From NCBI RefSeq assembly GCF_000744105.1, contig NZ_JQLH01000001.1, positions 310,001 to 374,000 on the forward strand: a stretch of 64,000 bases of DNA. Reading direction: 5' to 3'. How positions within the stretch are numbered: the first letter of the stretch is position 1; each line of letters starts with the position of its first letter. Shown here in pieces: positions 18,163 to 26,993 of this stretch. Position numbers and translations under genes: made by a program. Source of the DNA: Maribacter forsetii DSM 18668 (GTDB lineage Bacteria > Bacteroidota > Bacteroidia > Flavobacteriales > Flavobacteriaceae). Under the pieces are notes generated by a model. That model was not told the DNA's origin. It made no database searches and saw only the letters and a program-made list of their open reading frames with translations.

Positions 18163-19620
18163 TTACCCTACCGAATAACCGTCTCTATAGGTACGTTTCA
18201 CGTATTTGTTTGCAGGCTCAAAATTAGTAATCTTCATATTGGCTGCATCCCACTGTAAACGTTTTCTGCCGTGGTATTGTTTTCCACCACCCCAGAAGCT
18301 TTGGTTTTCTACCGTTGGATCTACTTCAAAATATGATTTCAACGCCAAGTTACCTATTAAAATACTTTCTGTAAATGGTCCAGCATAATCAAAAGATGAA
18401 CTTGTTTCCGCATTTCCGTAACCGGCCATACAAGCGTTTACCCATTGTAAGTAGTGCCCTTCTGGTACACGAGCAATGGTTTGTTCAACTTCAAACTGTT
18501 CGTTTAATGACAATGGAAGTAAACGCGGATTTGCTCCGTAGCAATCTGCCATTAATTTTCCTTTTGTTCCAATGAACAGTACGCCACCATCCCAGTTTCC
18601 TAAGGCTTCGTCATCGCCTAACTCTTCTGGTCTTTCAGGTAGTAGTCCGCCATCCATCCAAGTAACTTTTATTTTCCCTTTACCATCCGTTCTTGGGTAG
18701 CTAAGGTGTATTTTACTGGAATTCGGGAAACTCTTCGGGTAATCTTTATATTGGAAATTTCCGCTGAAAGAGTCGGAGACACTACATTCTACAGTATCAG
18801 GATATAAAATGGGAAGAATTCTATATACCGGATCCATAATATGACAGGCCATATCGCCTAAAGCACCTGTTCCAAAATCTGACCAACCTCTCCAATCAAA
18901 TGGCAGGTAGGCATTATTGTAATCTCGCATTTGTGCGGTACCTAACCAAAGATCCCAATTCAAACCTTTTGGTACGCGATCTTTTTTAGTGGGTGTTTGC
19001 AATGCCTGTGGCCAAATAGCTCTGTTTGTCCAACATTTTACGGTGTGTACTTCCCCAATAATGCCAGTATCATAAATTTCTTTCATGGTACGTACGCCAT
19101 CACCGGAACCACCTTGATTGCCCATTTGTGTAACCACTTTGAATTTTTTGGCAGCTTCGGTCAACATTCTTGCTTCCCAAATATCGTGGGTCAAAGGTTT
19201 TTGTACATAGACGTGTTTACCCATTGACATTGCCTGGTAAGCTGCAACGGCATGGTTGTGATCGGGTGTAGATACTGAAACGGCATCAATATTTTTGCCT
19301 TCCTTGTCTAGCATTTCCCTAAAATCGTTGAAATAACTGGCTTTTGGGAATGCTTCTCTAGAGGCAATTGCCTGCCTATTATCTACATCGGCAAGAGATA
19401 CGATATTAACATTGGGGCTCTCGGCAAAAGAAGCGATATCGCTCTGGCCTTTACCACCTACCCCAATACCGGCAATATTTAATTTATCGCTTGGTGGAAT
19501 ATATCCGGTGCCCCCCAAAACGTGTCTGGGTACAATCATAAAACCGGCTGCCGCCATACCGGTATTTTTCATAAATTTTCGGCGGGTGTTGTTTTTGATG
19601 TTTGATTTGTTGTGTGACAT
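18163..19620 (-). CDS. Gfo/Idh/MocA family oxidoreductase with Tat signal
   Basis: About 485 aa from the ATG at 19620 (MSHNKSNIK). The longer frame adds 16 residues from the spacer. A twin-arginine signal (NTRRKFMKNTGMAAAGFM) marks Tat export with the cofactor bound. The Rossmann fold begins LNIAGIGVGGKGQSDI. YVQKPLTHD is the conserved EKP-like motif with QKP, as in exported Bacteroidota members, and NWDLWLGTA and GCHIMDP-like (DMACHIMDP) follow. These enzymes act on sugars or inositol-type substrates, possibly with a bound NAD(H). Single gene with its own terminator; substrate unknown. Confidence 0.92.
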   Translation of the reverse strand: MSHNKSNIKNNTRRKFMKNTGMAAAGFMIVPRHVLGGTGYIPPSDKLNIAGIGVGGKGQSDIASFAESPNVNIVSLADVDNRQAIASREAFPKASYFNDFREMLDKEGKNIDAVSVSTPDHNHAVAAYQAMSMGKHVYVQKPLTHDIWEARMLTEAAKKFKVVTQMGNQGGSGDGVRTMKEIYDTGIIGEVHTVKCWTNRAIWPQALQTPTKKDRVPKGLNWDLWLGTAQMRDYNNAYLPFDWRGWSDFGTGALGDMACHIMDPVYRILPILYPDTVECSVSDSFSGNFQYKDYPKSFPNSSKIHLSYPRTDGKGKIKVTWMDGGLLPERPEELGDDEALGNWDGGVLFIGTKGKLMADCYGANPRLLPLSLNEQFEVEQTIARVPEGHYLQWVNACMAGYGNAETSSSFDYAGPFTESILIGNLALKSYFEVDPTVENQSFWGGGKQYHGRKRLQWDAANMKITNFEPANKYVKRTYRDGYSVG

Positions 19621-20072
19621 AAGTTGTTGTTGTTTGATTTGGTAATGAATATACTTGAATTCTTTCAATTTTATGGGAGGTTGTACTATATTATGAAATC
19701 TGGTCTATCTCATTTGGTATCTTTAAGTGTTGATTGTAAATTGATTGTGGTAAATCAGGTGTTTGGTTTTTAACATTTTTCTTTGCTTTTTTAGAAGTCA
19801 TAATGCAATGCGTTTTGAATATTTGATAGATGTTTTTTTTACGTATTCTTCATGTATATTCAGGTGGAAGCATGATGACGGTTTGCAATTATCTTTTAGC
19901 TATTTTAATTTGTTGAATTTGTACAGTTGATTCTTGTAAAATGAATTGATGTTATTCTACTTTATCATAGTAATTCTCTATGAACTTATACTTTATAATA
20001 ATGTAAGGTTCTATGGTAAAAACCTACTTATAACGTATATTTGTAAACTATTTTAGATTAAATCCAGATATT
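19621..20072. other. Intergenic region between divergent Gfo/Idh and suf genes
   Basis: AT-rich, with no credible coding frame and no RNA gene recognised. The only clear element is the -7 motif for the suf operon described separately. Confidence 0.6.
20036..20043 (+). promoter_or_regulatory. -7 element for the suf operon
   Basis: TATATTTG matches the Bacteroidota TAnnTTTG consensus exactly, 30 bp before the sufA-like start. No clear TTG is found at the expected -33 position (ATGG is there instead), so control by an activator or by a weaker -33 is possible. Confidence 0.5.
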
Positions 20073-20402
20073 ATGATTCAAGTATCAGAAACGGCTAAGC
20101 AGAAAGTCATCAACCTTATGACAGAAGAGGGTTTTGATGCTGCTACAGATTATGTACGTGTTGGTGTTAAGAGTGGCGGATGCAGTGGATTATCTTACGA
20201 GTTAAACTTCGATAATAAAAAGGATGATGCTGATAAAGTATTCGAAGACAATAACGTACGAATTATTGTAGATAAAAAGAGCTTTTTATATTTAGTAGGA
20301 ACCATATTGGAATACTCAGGCGGACTCAACGGAAAAGGGTTTGTTTTTAATAACCCAAATGCACAAAGAACGTGTGGTTGTGGTGAGAGTTTTTCATTAT
20401 AA
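20073..20402 (+). CDS. SufA/HesB/IscA-type iron-sulfur carrier
   Basis: 109 aa, standard length. The three conserved Cys of A-type carriers are present: GGCSGLSYEL and the C-terminal RTCGCGESFSL. It accepts iron-sulfur clusters from the SufBCD scaffold and hands them to apoproteins. It is the first gene of the suf cluster and starts about 30 bp after a perfect -7 element. The next gene, sufB, follows after a 76 bp structured spacer. HesB/SufA/ErpA assignment within the family cannot be settled by sequence alone. Confidence 0.93.
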   Translation: MIQVSETAKQKVINLMTEEGFDAATDYVRVGVKSGGCSGLSYELNFDNKKDDADKVFEDNNVRIIVDKKSFLYLVGTILEYSGGLNGKGFVFNNPNAQRTCGCGESFSL

Positions 20403-20478
20403 AAGTTAAGTTTAGAATATGTAAAATCATATGTGAGTAGCTTTTAACTCATTACATTTTACTTATTACATAGAATAT
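20403..20478 (+). repeat. Heptad-repeat hairpin spacer between sufA-like and sufB
   Basis: The right arm reads in 7-base steps TTAACTC, ATTACAT, TTTACTT, ATTACAT, AGAATAT. The left arm (ATGTAAAATCATATGTGAG) is an imperfect reverse complement of CTCATTACATTTTAC, so the transcript could form a hairpin around AGCTTTTAA. Confidence 0.6.
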
Positions 20479-21924
20479 ATGGCATATACAGAAGAAGAAT
20501 TAAAGAAAGAACTGGAAACCAAAGAGTACGAGTATGGTTTCTATACAGATATTGAGTCCGAAACGTTTCCCAATGGTTTAAACGAAGAAATCGTAATTGC
20601 CATTTCTAAGAAAAAGGGAGAGCCGGAGTGGATGACACTTTGGAGGTTGGAAGCTTTCAAATATTGGAAGGAAATGGAAGAGCCAGAATGGGCAAATGTA
20701 CATTACCAAAAGCCAGATTTTCAGGCAATATCTTACTATTCAGCACCCAAAAAGGCAGACCCGAACAAAACATTGGATGATGTTGATCCAGAGTTGTTAG
20801 AGATGTACAAGAAACTGGGTATTTCTGTAGATGAGCAAAAGAAGCTTCAGAATGTAGCTGTTGATATTGTGATGGATTCCGTATCCGTAGCAACTACATT
20901 TAAAAAGACCTTGGCAGAAAAAGGTATTATTTTCTGTTCTATTTCAGAGGCTATAAAAGACCATCCTGAATTAGTGAAGAAGTATATTGGATCTGTAGTA
21001 CCGAAAAGAGATAACTTTTATGCCGCATTAAACTCCGCTGTTTTTTCAGATGGTAGTTTCTGCTACATTCCTAAAGGTGTTCGTTGCCCAATGGAATTAT
21101 CGACATACTTTAGAATTAACCAAGCAGGTACAGGTCAGTTTGAGCGTACCTTGGTTATTGCAGACGAAGATAGTTATGTAAGTTACCTTGAAGGTTGTAC
21201 GGCACCATCACGTGATGAGAACCAATTACACGCAGCAGTCGTAGAGTTAGTAGCTCTAGATGGTGCAGAGATAAAATACTCAACGGTACAAAACTGGTTC
21301 CCTGGTAATAAAGAGGGTAAAGGTGGTGTATTCAACTTCGTTACTAAAAGAGCTATTTGCGAAAAGAACGCTAAAGTATCTTGGACACAGGTTGAAACAG
21401 GATCAGCAGTAACATGGAAATATCCTTCTTGTATATTAAAAGGGGATAATTCTATCGGTGAGTTTTATTCTATTGCCGTAACCAATAATTACCAACAAGC
21501 AGATACCGGTACCAAAATGGTGCATATAGGTAAGAATACGAAGAGTACGATTATTTCAAAAGGTATTTCTGCTGGTAAATCTCAAAATAGTTACCGTGGT
21601 TTGGTGCAGGTGAATAGCCGTGCCGAAGGTGCTCGTAACTTCTCTCAGTGCGATTCTTTATTAATGGGTAACGAGTGTGGTGCACATACCTTCCCGTACA
21701 TTGAGGCAAAGAACAAAAGCGCCATGATAGAGCACGAGGCTACAACAAGTAAAATTGGTGAAGATCAAATTTTCTACTGTAACCAAAGAGGTATTGATAC
21801 CGAAAAAGCAATTGCATTGATTGTAAACGGTTTCAGTAAAGAGGTATTGAATAAATTACCAATGGAGTTTGCTGTTGAAGCACAAAAATTATTGGAAATT
21901 AGTTTAGAAGGTTCTGTAGGATAA
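20479..21924 (+). CDS. sufB: Fe-S cluster assembly scaffold protein SufB
   Basis: 481 aa, standard length. SufB forms the scaffold with SufC and SufD on which clusters are built. The family core is intact: SYYSAPKKADP, VPKRDNFYAALNSAVFSDG, YIPKGVRCP, YLEGCTAPSRDENQLHAAV, TVQNWFPGN, and the C-terminal NECGAHTFPYIEAKN with Cys and Glu used for cluster formation. SKIGEDQIFYCNQRGID closes the beta-helix. It lies in the order sufA-B-C-D usual for the SUF system. Confidence 0.97.
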   Translation: MAYTEEELKKELETKEYEYGFYTDIESETFPNGLNEEIVIAISKKKGEPEWMTLWRLEAFKYWKEMEEPEWANVHYQKPDFQAISYYSAPKKADPNKTLDDVDPELLEMYKKLGISVDEQKKLQNVAVDIVMDSVSVATTFKKTLAEKGIIFCSISEAIKDHPELVKKYIGSVVPKRDNFYAALNSAVFSDGSFCYIPKGVRCPMELSTYFRINQAGTGQFERTLVIADEDSYVSYLEGCTAPSRDENQLHAAVVELVALDGAEIKYSTVQNWFPGNKEGKGGVFNFVTKRAICEKNAKVSWTQVETGSAVTWKYPSCILKGDNSIGEFYSIAVTNNYQQADTGTKMVHIGKNTKSTIISKGISAGKSQNSYRGLVQVNSRAEGARNFSQCDSLLMGNECGAHTFPYIEAKNKSAMIEHEATTSKIGEDQIFYCNQRGIDTEKAIALIVNGFSKEVLNKLPMEFAVEAQKLLEISLEGSVG

Positions 21925-21985
21925 AAAAAGTAATTAAGATTTTAGTAAAACGCCGTAGGCGCCACAATATTTAAAGTAACATATT

Positions 21986-22738
21986 ATGTTGAAAATTAAA
22001 GATCTACATGCTAACGTAGACGATAAGGAAATATTAAAAGGAATTAACTTAGAGGTAAAAGCAGGTGAAGTACATGCTATTATGGGACCTAACGGTTCTG
22101 GTAAAAGTACTTTGGCTTCTGTAATTGCCGGAAATGAAAATTTTGAGGTTACTCAGGGTTCAATTGAATTAAGTGGTGAAGATTTAGAAGATGTTTCTCC
22201 AGAAGAAAGAGCACATAAAGGTGTTTTTCTATCTTTTCAGTACCCAGTTGAAATTCCTGGTGTTTCCGTTACCAACTTTATGAAAACGGCAATCAACGAA
22301 TCTCGTAAGGCAAAGGGTCTTGAGGATATGCCAGCTAAAGATATGTTGAAGCTTATTCGTGAGAAATCCGAGTTATTGGAGATTGATCGTAAGTTCTTAT
22401 CTAGATCATTGAACGAAGGTTTTTCCGGTGGTGAGAAAAAACGTAACGAGATTTTTCAAATGGCAATGTTAGAGCCTAAAGTTGCCATATTGGATGAAAC
22501 CGATTCTGGTTTGGATATTGATGCTCTACGTATTGTTGCTAGTGGTGTTAACAAATTGAAGAGTAAGGATAATGCGGTAATCTTAATTACGCACTACCAA
22601 CGTTTGTTAGAATATATCGTACCAGATTATGTACACGTTTTACATAATGGTAAAATCGTTAAATCTGGCGGTAAAGAACTTGCGCTAGAGTTAGAAGAAA
22701 AAGGATACGACTGGTTAAAGCAAGAAACAGCGGTGTAA
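21986..22738 (+). CDS. sufC: SUF system ATPase SufC
   Basis: 250 aa ABC-type ATPase, cytoplasmic, which binds SufB and SufD. Walker A is GPNGSGKST (about 36-44), the signature is FSGGEKKRNE, and Walker B with D-loop is VAILDETDSGLD, the SufC-specific form. The H-loop is ILITHYQR. The spacer from sufB is 61 bp and contains a small GC hairpin (CGCCGTAGGCG). sufD follows after a heptad-repeat spacer. Confidence 0.97.
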   Translation: MLKIKDLHANVDDKEILKGINLEVKAGEVHAIMGPNGSGKSTLASVIAGNENFEVTQGSIELSGEDLEDVSPEERAHKGVFLSFQYPVEIPGVSVTNFMKTAINESRKAKGLEDMPAKDMLKLIREKSELLEIDRKFLSRSLNEGFSGGEKKRNEIFQMAMLEPKVAILDETDSGLDIDALRIVASGVNKLKSKDNAVILITHYQRLLEYIVPDYVHVLHNGKIVKSGGKELALELEEKGYDWLKQETAV

Positions 22739-22817
22739 TTAAGTATACAGTATTCAGTGGCAGTAATTTGATATTACGAACTGCCAACTGCTACTGCAAA
22801 CTGGCAACTGAAAAAAT
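22739..22817 (+). repeat. Heptad-repeat hairpin spacer between sufC and sufD
   Basis: Right arm units are AACTGCC, AACTGCT, ACTGCAA, ACTGGCA, ACTG, spaced 7 (once 6) apart. The left arm CAGTGGCAGTAAT is an imperfect reverse complement of ATTACGAACTGCCAACTG, with the loop TTGAT between. Same design as the spacers in sdh and hem operons but with a different word. Confidence 0.7.
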
Positions 22818-24134
22818 ATGGATTTAAAAGATAAATTGATTTCCTCTTTTATGGCATTTGAGAACAACGTGGATGTAGAGCATCCAGTACACGATGTTCG
22901 TATGGCAGCTATAAAAAACTTTGAGGAAAAAGGATTTCCTTCTAAAAAGGAAGAAGCTTGGAAATACACGTCACTTAATAGTTTACAGAAAGTTGATTTC
23001 AGCATTTTTCCAAAGGAAGACAATGCATTGGAATATAAAGATGTAAAACGCTATTTTCTTCACGAAATAGATTCTTATAAGATTGTTTTCGTTGATGGTA
23101 TTTATAGCTCTTACCTTTCTGAAACTACACATGACGGCGTAGATATTTGCCTAATGAGTGCTGCATTGACTAAGCCAATGTACAAACCGGTAATAGATGT
23201 GTATTTTAATAAAATTGCAGCTAAAGAAGAGTCTTTGACTTCTTTGAATACAGCTTTTAGTCGCGAGGGCGCTTATATCTATATTCCAAAGAATAAGATG
23301 CCTAAAAAACCAATTGAAATTTTACATTTTTCTACAGGTAACGAGGCTTCTTTGTTATTGCAGCCAAGAAACTTAATTGTTGTAGAAGAAAATGCTGAGG
23401 TTCAGATTATTGAACGTCACCAAAGTTTAACTACCAATGAAGTGCTTACTAATGCGGTAACCGAAATATTCGCTGCAAAAAGTGCTATTGTAGATTTTTA
23501 TAAAATACAGAATGATGCTGAAACGGCTTCATTGATCGACAATACCTACATTGACCAAAAGGATAAGAGTTTAGTAAAAATTCATACGTTCTCTTTCGGT
23601 GGAAAGTTGACACGTAATAACTTGAACTTCTATCAAAATGGAGAGTATATAGACTCTACTATGAAAGGGGTTACTATATTAGGAGAAAAGCAGCACGTGG
23701 ATCATCATACTCTAGTGCATCATATTGAGCCTAATTGTGAAAGTCATCAAGATTATAAAGGAATCTATGGCGATGCTTCTACAGGTGTTTTTAATGGTAA
23801 GATTATCGTTGATAAAATTGCTCAAAAGACAAACGCTTTTCAGCAGAACAATAATATATTGATCAGTGATAAGGCTAGCATCAACACGAAACCGCAATTA
23901 GAAATTTTTGCCGATGATGTAAAATGCTCTCATGGTTGTACTATTGGGCAGTTAGATGAAGATGCTTTGTTTTATCTACAATCTAGAGGAATTCCTCAGA
24001 AAGAAGCTAGAGCATTATTAATGTATGCCTTTGCAAATAACGTATTGTCTTCTGTTCGTATTCCAGAACTAAAGACTAGAATAAATAAATTGATTGCTAA
24101 GAAGCTAGGGGTGAACCTTGGGTTTGATTTGTAG
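22818..24134 (+). CDS. sufD: Fe-S cluster assembly protein SufD
   Basis: 438 aa. SufD pairs with SufB and SufC and is needed for iron acquisition. The N-terminal helical part (KEEAWKYTSL) leads into a beta-helix with VDHHTLVHHIEPNCESHQDYKG and the conserved C-terminal CSHGCTIGQLDEDALFYLQSRG (given here only in part as key motif CSHGCTIGQLDEDALFY). Standard length. It is the last gene before a strong terminator, so sufA-sufD form one transcription unit. Confidence 0.96.
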   Translation: MDLKDKLISSFMAFENNVDVEHPVHDVRMAAIKNFEEKGFPSKKEEAWKYTSLNSLQKVDFSIFPKEDNALEYKDVKRYFLHEIDSYKIVFVDGIYSSYLSETTHDGVDICLMSAALTKPMYKPVIDVYFNKIAAKEESLTSLNTAFSREGAYIYIPKNKMPKKPIEILHFSTGNEASLLLQPRNLIVVEENAEVQIIERHQSLTTNEVLTNAVTEIFAAKSAIVDFYKIQNDAETASLIDNTYIDQKDKSLVKIHTFSFGGKLTRNNLNFYQNGEYIDSTMKGVTILGEKQHVDHHTLVHHIEPNCESHQDYKGIYGDASTGVFNGKIIVDKIAQKTNAFQQNNNILISDKASINTKPQLEIFADDVKCSHGCTIGQLDEDALFYLQSRGIPQKEARALLMYAFANNVLSSVRIPELKTRINKLIAKKLGVNLGFDL

Positions 24135-24173
24135 AAAAGAACGATTTACTTATAGTATATTGTTATAAAACTT

Positions 24174-24206
24174 AAAAAAGCGACACTTCATCAGTGTCGC
24201 TTTTTT
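24174..24206 (+). terminator. Terminator after sufD
   Basis: A 14-bp stem (AAAAAAGCGACACT with AGTGTCGCTTTTTT) closes the 5-base loop TCATC, followed by a T run. It separates sufABCD from the outer-membrane protein genes. Confidence 0.95.
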
Positions 24207-24265
24207 TATGATTTATTTTACCTATAAATTAACATCCTAATAAAAAACCAACAACCAATTTACTT

Positions 24266-24925
24266 ATGAAAAAACACTATTTCTTTGTGCTTTCTTTTCT
24301 CATTTTTAATGCCTCTATTTGGGCTCAAGAATCTAGATTTGGTGTAAAAGCTGGATTAAATATATCTAATATAGATACCAATGATTCATTTTATGGTGAT
24401 AATAGTCAGTATAAATCTTCATTTCATGCAGGGCTTTTTGCAGAGATACCGTTGAGTTCTAAATTTTATTTTCAGCCCGAAATACTATATTCTTCTGTTG
24501 GTGCTGTATATGAATACGATCTTAACTTTAGAAGTTTTGATTTAGAACCTTTAACTACAGACTCTTTTAAACAGGTGACTAAAAATAATTTTTTAGCAGT
24601 TCCTTTAACATTCAAGTGGTACGTAGGAGAACGTTTTTATATAAATGCAGGTCCACAAGTAAGTTTTCTTTTAAATACAGTAAGTAAAGCTAAAGGAGAT
24701 GATTTGCCTGAATCTCTTTCTGAAGTCTACAGGTCTTCGGGAGATTTTAAATTAGATTATGGGGCTGTTCTTGGTGTTGGCTATACTATAAATGACGATT
24801 TAAATTTCGGTCTACAATATTATAGAGGGTTGAAAAATTTATTTGGAGATTCTGATTTTGGTATTATCGATCGTAAAGCTTATCATTCTGTATTTCAATT
24901 ATCGGCATCATATTCTGTTTTTTAA
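24266..24925 (+). CDS. Outer-membrane beta-barrel (porin-family) protein
   Basis: 219 aa, signal peptide ending FNASIWAQ. The mature protein starts RFGVKAGLNISNID, the hallmark of the outer-membrane beta-barrel family PF13568 type, and has alternating strands such as KFYFQPEILYS, VPLTFKWYVG, FYINAGPQVSFLL and LNFGLQYYRGL. It ends in an aromatic residue (SYSVF), which fits BAM-dependent insertion. It lies between two terminators, so it is probably monocistronic and not part of the SUF machinery, despite its position. Confidence 0.88.
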   Translation: MKKHYFFVLSFLIFNASIWAQESRFGVKAGLNISNIDTNDSFYGDNSQYKSSFHAGLFAEIPLSSKFYFQPEILYSSVGAVYEYDLNFRSFDLEPLTTDSFKQVTKNNFLAVPLTFKWYVGERFYINAGPQVSFLLNTVSKAKGDDLPESLSEVYRSSGDFKLDYGAVLGVGYTINDDLNFGLQYYRGLKNLFGDSDFGIIDRKAYHSVFQLSASYSVF

Positions 24926-24944
24926 ATTAATTTCAAATAAAATT

Positions 24945-24977
24945 AACGGTTCGTTAGGGTATTCTTAACGAACCGTT
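24945..24977 (+). terminator. Hairpin after the first barrel gene
   Basis: A perfect 12-bp stem (AACGGTTCGTTA with TAACGAACCGTT) around a 9-base loop, 20 bp after the stop. The following GTATTTTC is only a weak T tract. Confidence 0.65.
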
Positions 24978-25036
24978 GTATTTTCTTACATTGCTAATAA
25001 GCTATTTTCGTCGTACAAATAATTAACTTGAAATTT

Positions 25037-25630
25037 ATGAAACGACTTTTACTTATTTCATTTTTATTATTCACTTCTATTATTTTACATGCTCAGGACC
25101 AGAAATGGAGTGTTGAGGCTAATTACCCATTCACATTAGATGATGGTACATTCTCTAATAATGATGGAGCAATTGATTTAGGTATAAAATACCGCTTTTT
25201 TAGAACAGACTTAGTTCGTTTGGGTTTAGACCTTAATGGTGGTTTTGTATATGACAAAGCAGGTAATAATAATGAAGATACGTTCAAGTCTAAAACATAT
25301 CTTTTTCAACCAAAGGTGTTTGCGGAGTTTAGTGTGCCATTTGCACCAAAATGGCATCCTATGGTCGGTGTTGGTTATTCTGTTGTGAGTAATAATTTTA
25401 GTGGATCAATTTCAGGTACAGATTTTTCAGATCGAAGTGGGGCTGATGGAGGATTCAATTTTGATGTCGGAATCTCCTATGATATATCAAAAAGATTCTT
25501 TTTACAATTAAAGTATGATATGATATTACTTCAAGTTAAAGATGAGGTTGTATTTGATAATGAAAGAATAAACATTGATTTTAGAGAAAATATAGATCGC
25601 CTAAAAATAGGAGTAGGATTTAGATTCTAA
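25037..25630 (+). CDS. Outer-membrane beta-barrel protein
   Basis: 197 aa from the ATG at 25037; a TTG nine bases upstream is in frame but unnecessary. The signal peptide ends SIILHAQ. The rest is a beta-barrel pattern with SVEANYPFTL, AIDLGIKYRFFR, LGLDLNGGFVYD, VFAEFSVPFAP, WHPMVGVGYSVV and a final IGVGFRF. The terminal Phe fits outer-membrane assembly. It shares its design, but little sequence, with the preceding barrel gene. Role unknown. Confidence 0.85.
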   Translation: MKRLLLISFLLFTSIILHAQDQKWSVEANYPFTLDDGTFSNNDGAIDLGIKYRFFRTDLVRLGLDLNGGFVYDKAGNNNEDTFKSKTYLFQPKVFAEFSVPFAPKWHPMVGVGYSVVSNNFSGSISGTDFSDRSGADGGFNFDVGISYDISKRFFLQLKYDMILLQVKDEVVFDNERINIDFRENIDRLKIGVGFRF

Positions 25631-25653
25631 AATAACATATTACAATACCCTTC

Positions 25654-25682
25654 ATACCCGATATGTTTTCATTATCGGGTAT
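25654..25682. promoter_or_regulatory. Palindrome overlapping the sufS -7 element
   Basis: ATACCCGATA and TATCGGGTAT form a perfect 10-bp inverted repeat around 9 bases. The right arm runs into TATCTTTG (25680-25687), an exact TAnnTTTG -7 match 19 bp before the sufS start. It may be an operator or a terminator for the barrel gene; the overlap favours regulation. Confidence 0.5.
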
Positions 25683-25705
25683 CTTTGTATATAAGAAGAT
25701 TGACT

Positions 25706-26920
25706 ATGTTAGATATTAAAAAAATAAGGGAAGATTTTCCAATTCTTAAGCGAGAAGTAAATGGTAAGCCTTTGGTCTATTTAGACAATGCCGCCACATC
25801 GCAAACTCCGCAGCAAGTAATAGATGCTATTGTAGATTATTACCAGAACTACAACGCAAATATTCACCGTGGGGTGCATACACTTTCTCAAGAAGCTACC
25901 GATAAATATGAGCAGTCGAGAATAAAAATTCAGAAGCATTTTAATGCTGCAAAATCTTACGAGATAATTTTTACTTCGGGTACAACACACAGTATTAATC
26001 TTGTTGCAAACGGATTCTCATCACTTATAAAAAAAGGAGATGAAGTTATCGTTTCAGCAATGGAGCATCATTCTAATATTGTGCCATGGCAAATGTTATG
26101 TGAACGTACAGGGGCTGTCTTAAAAGTAATTCCTATGAATCTAGACGGGGAATTACTGATGGATGTTTATGAAGACCTATTATCCGATAATACAAAACTG
26201 GTTTTCTGTAACCATATTTCAAATGCGTTAGGAACTATAAATCCTATAGAGGAGATTATTGAAAAAGCTCACAAGGTTGGTGCTGCCGTATTAATTGATG
26301 GCGCGCAGGCTGCTCCACACTTAGTAGCAGATGTTCAAGCTTTAGATGTTGATTTTTATACTTGTTCTGCACATAAAATCTGCGGACCTACAGGTGAAGG
26401 TATGTTGTATGGCAAAGAAGAGTGGCTAAATAAATTACCTCCGTATCAAGGTGGTGGTGAAATGATTGCCGAAGTTACTTTTGAGAAAACTACATACGCA
26501 GATCTACCTCATAAATTTGAAGCGGGCACACCTAATATTTGTGGTGGTATTGCTTTTGGTGCTGCCTTAGATTATATGAATGCTGTAGGTTTTGAAGAGA
26601 TCGCAAAGTATGAGCACGAGTTGTTAGAGTATGCCACACAAGAATTATTAAAGATAGACGGACTCAAAATTTACGGTACAGCAAAAAATAAGACTTCGGT
26701 TATTTCATTTAATATAGAAGGCGTTCACCCTTATGATATGGGCAGTATTTTAGACAAGCTGGGTATTGCGGTGCGTACAGGGCACCATTGCGCACAACCT
26801 ATTATGGATTTCTTTAAAATACCAGGTACCGTACGTGCTAGTTTTGCCTTTTACAATACAAGAGAAGAAGTTGATGTACTAATCGCTGGTGTGTTGAAAG
26901 CTAAAAGTATGTTGTTATAA
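25706..26920 (+). CDS. sufS: SUF-type cysteine desulfurase
   Basis: 404 aa from the ATG at 25706 (MLDIKKIREDFP). The longer frame adds seven residues from the promoter. This PLP enzyme removes sulfur from cysteine and gives a persulfide for cluster assembly. YLDNAATSQTP and NANIHRGVHTLS are substrate-site motifs, SAMEHHSN is typical, and SAHKICGPTGEG holds the PLP lysine. The persulfide Cys is in RTGHHCAQPIMDFF, the group II (SufS) form. It has its own promoter and precedes sufE. Confidence 0.97.
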   Translation: MLDIKKIREDFPILKREVNGKPLVYLDNAATSQTPQQVIDAIVDYYQNYNANIHRGVHTLSQEATDKYEQSRIKIQKHFNAAKSYEIIFTSGTTHSINLVANGFSSLIKKGDEVIVSAMEHHSNIVPWQMLCERTGAVLKVIPMNLDGELLMDVYEDLLSDNTKLVFCNHISNALGTINPIEEIIEKAHKVGAAVLIDGAQAAPHLVADVQALDVDFYTCSAHKICGPTGEGMLYGKEEWLNKLPPYQGGGEMIAEVTFEKTTYADLPHKFEAGTPNICGGIAFGAALDYMNAVGFEEIAKYEHELLEYATQELLKIDGLKIYGTAKNKTSVISFNIEGVHPYDMGSILDKLGIAVRTGHHCAQPIMDFFKIPGTVRASFAFYNTREEVDVLIAGVLKAKSMLL

Positions 26921-26948
26921 TACAAACTTTCGCAGGTAATGTTAAGGT

Positions 26949-26979
26949 TTGAAATCCTTCAATTGTTATCGTATTTTTG
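26949..26979 (+). promoter_or_regulatory. Bacteroidota-type promoter before sufE
   Basis: TTG at 26949-26951 and TATTTTTG at 26972-26979, 20 bp apart, fit the -33/-7 consensus exactly. The -7 ends 14 bp before the sufE ATG, so the leader would be very short. Confidence 0.65.
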
Positions 26980-26993
26980 CATAAAATAAAGCA

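Noticed and set aside
21925..21985. sufB/sufC spacer as another heptad element
   Set aside because: Only a short CGCC/GGCG hairpin, no period of 7.
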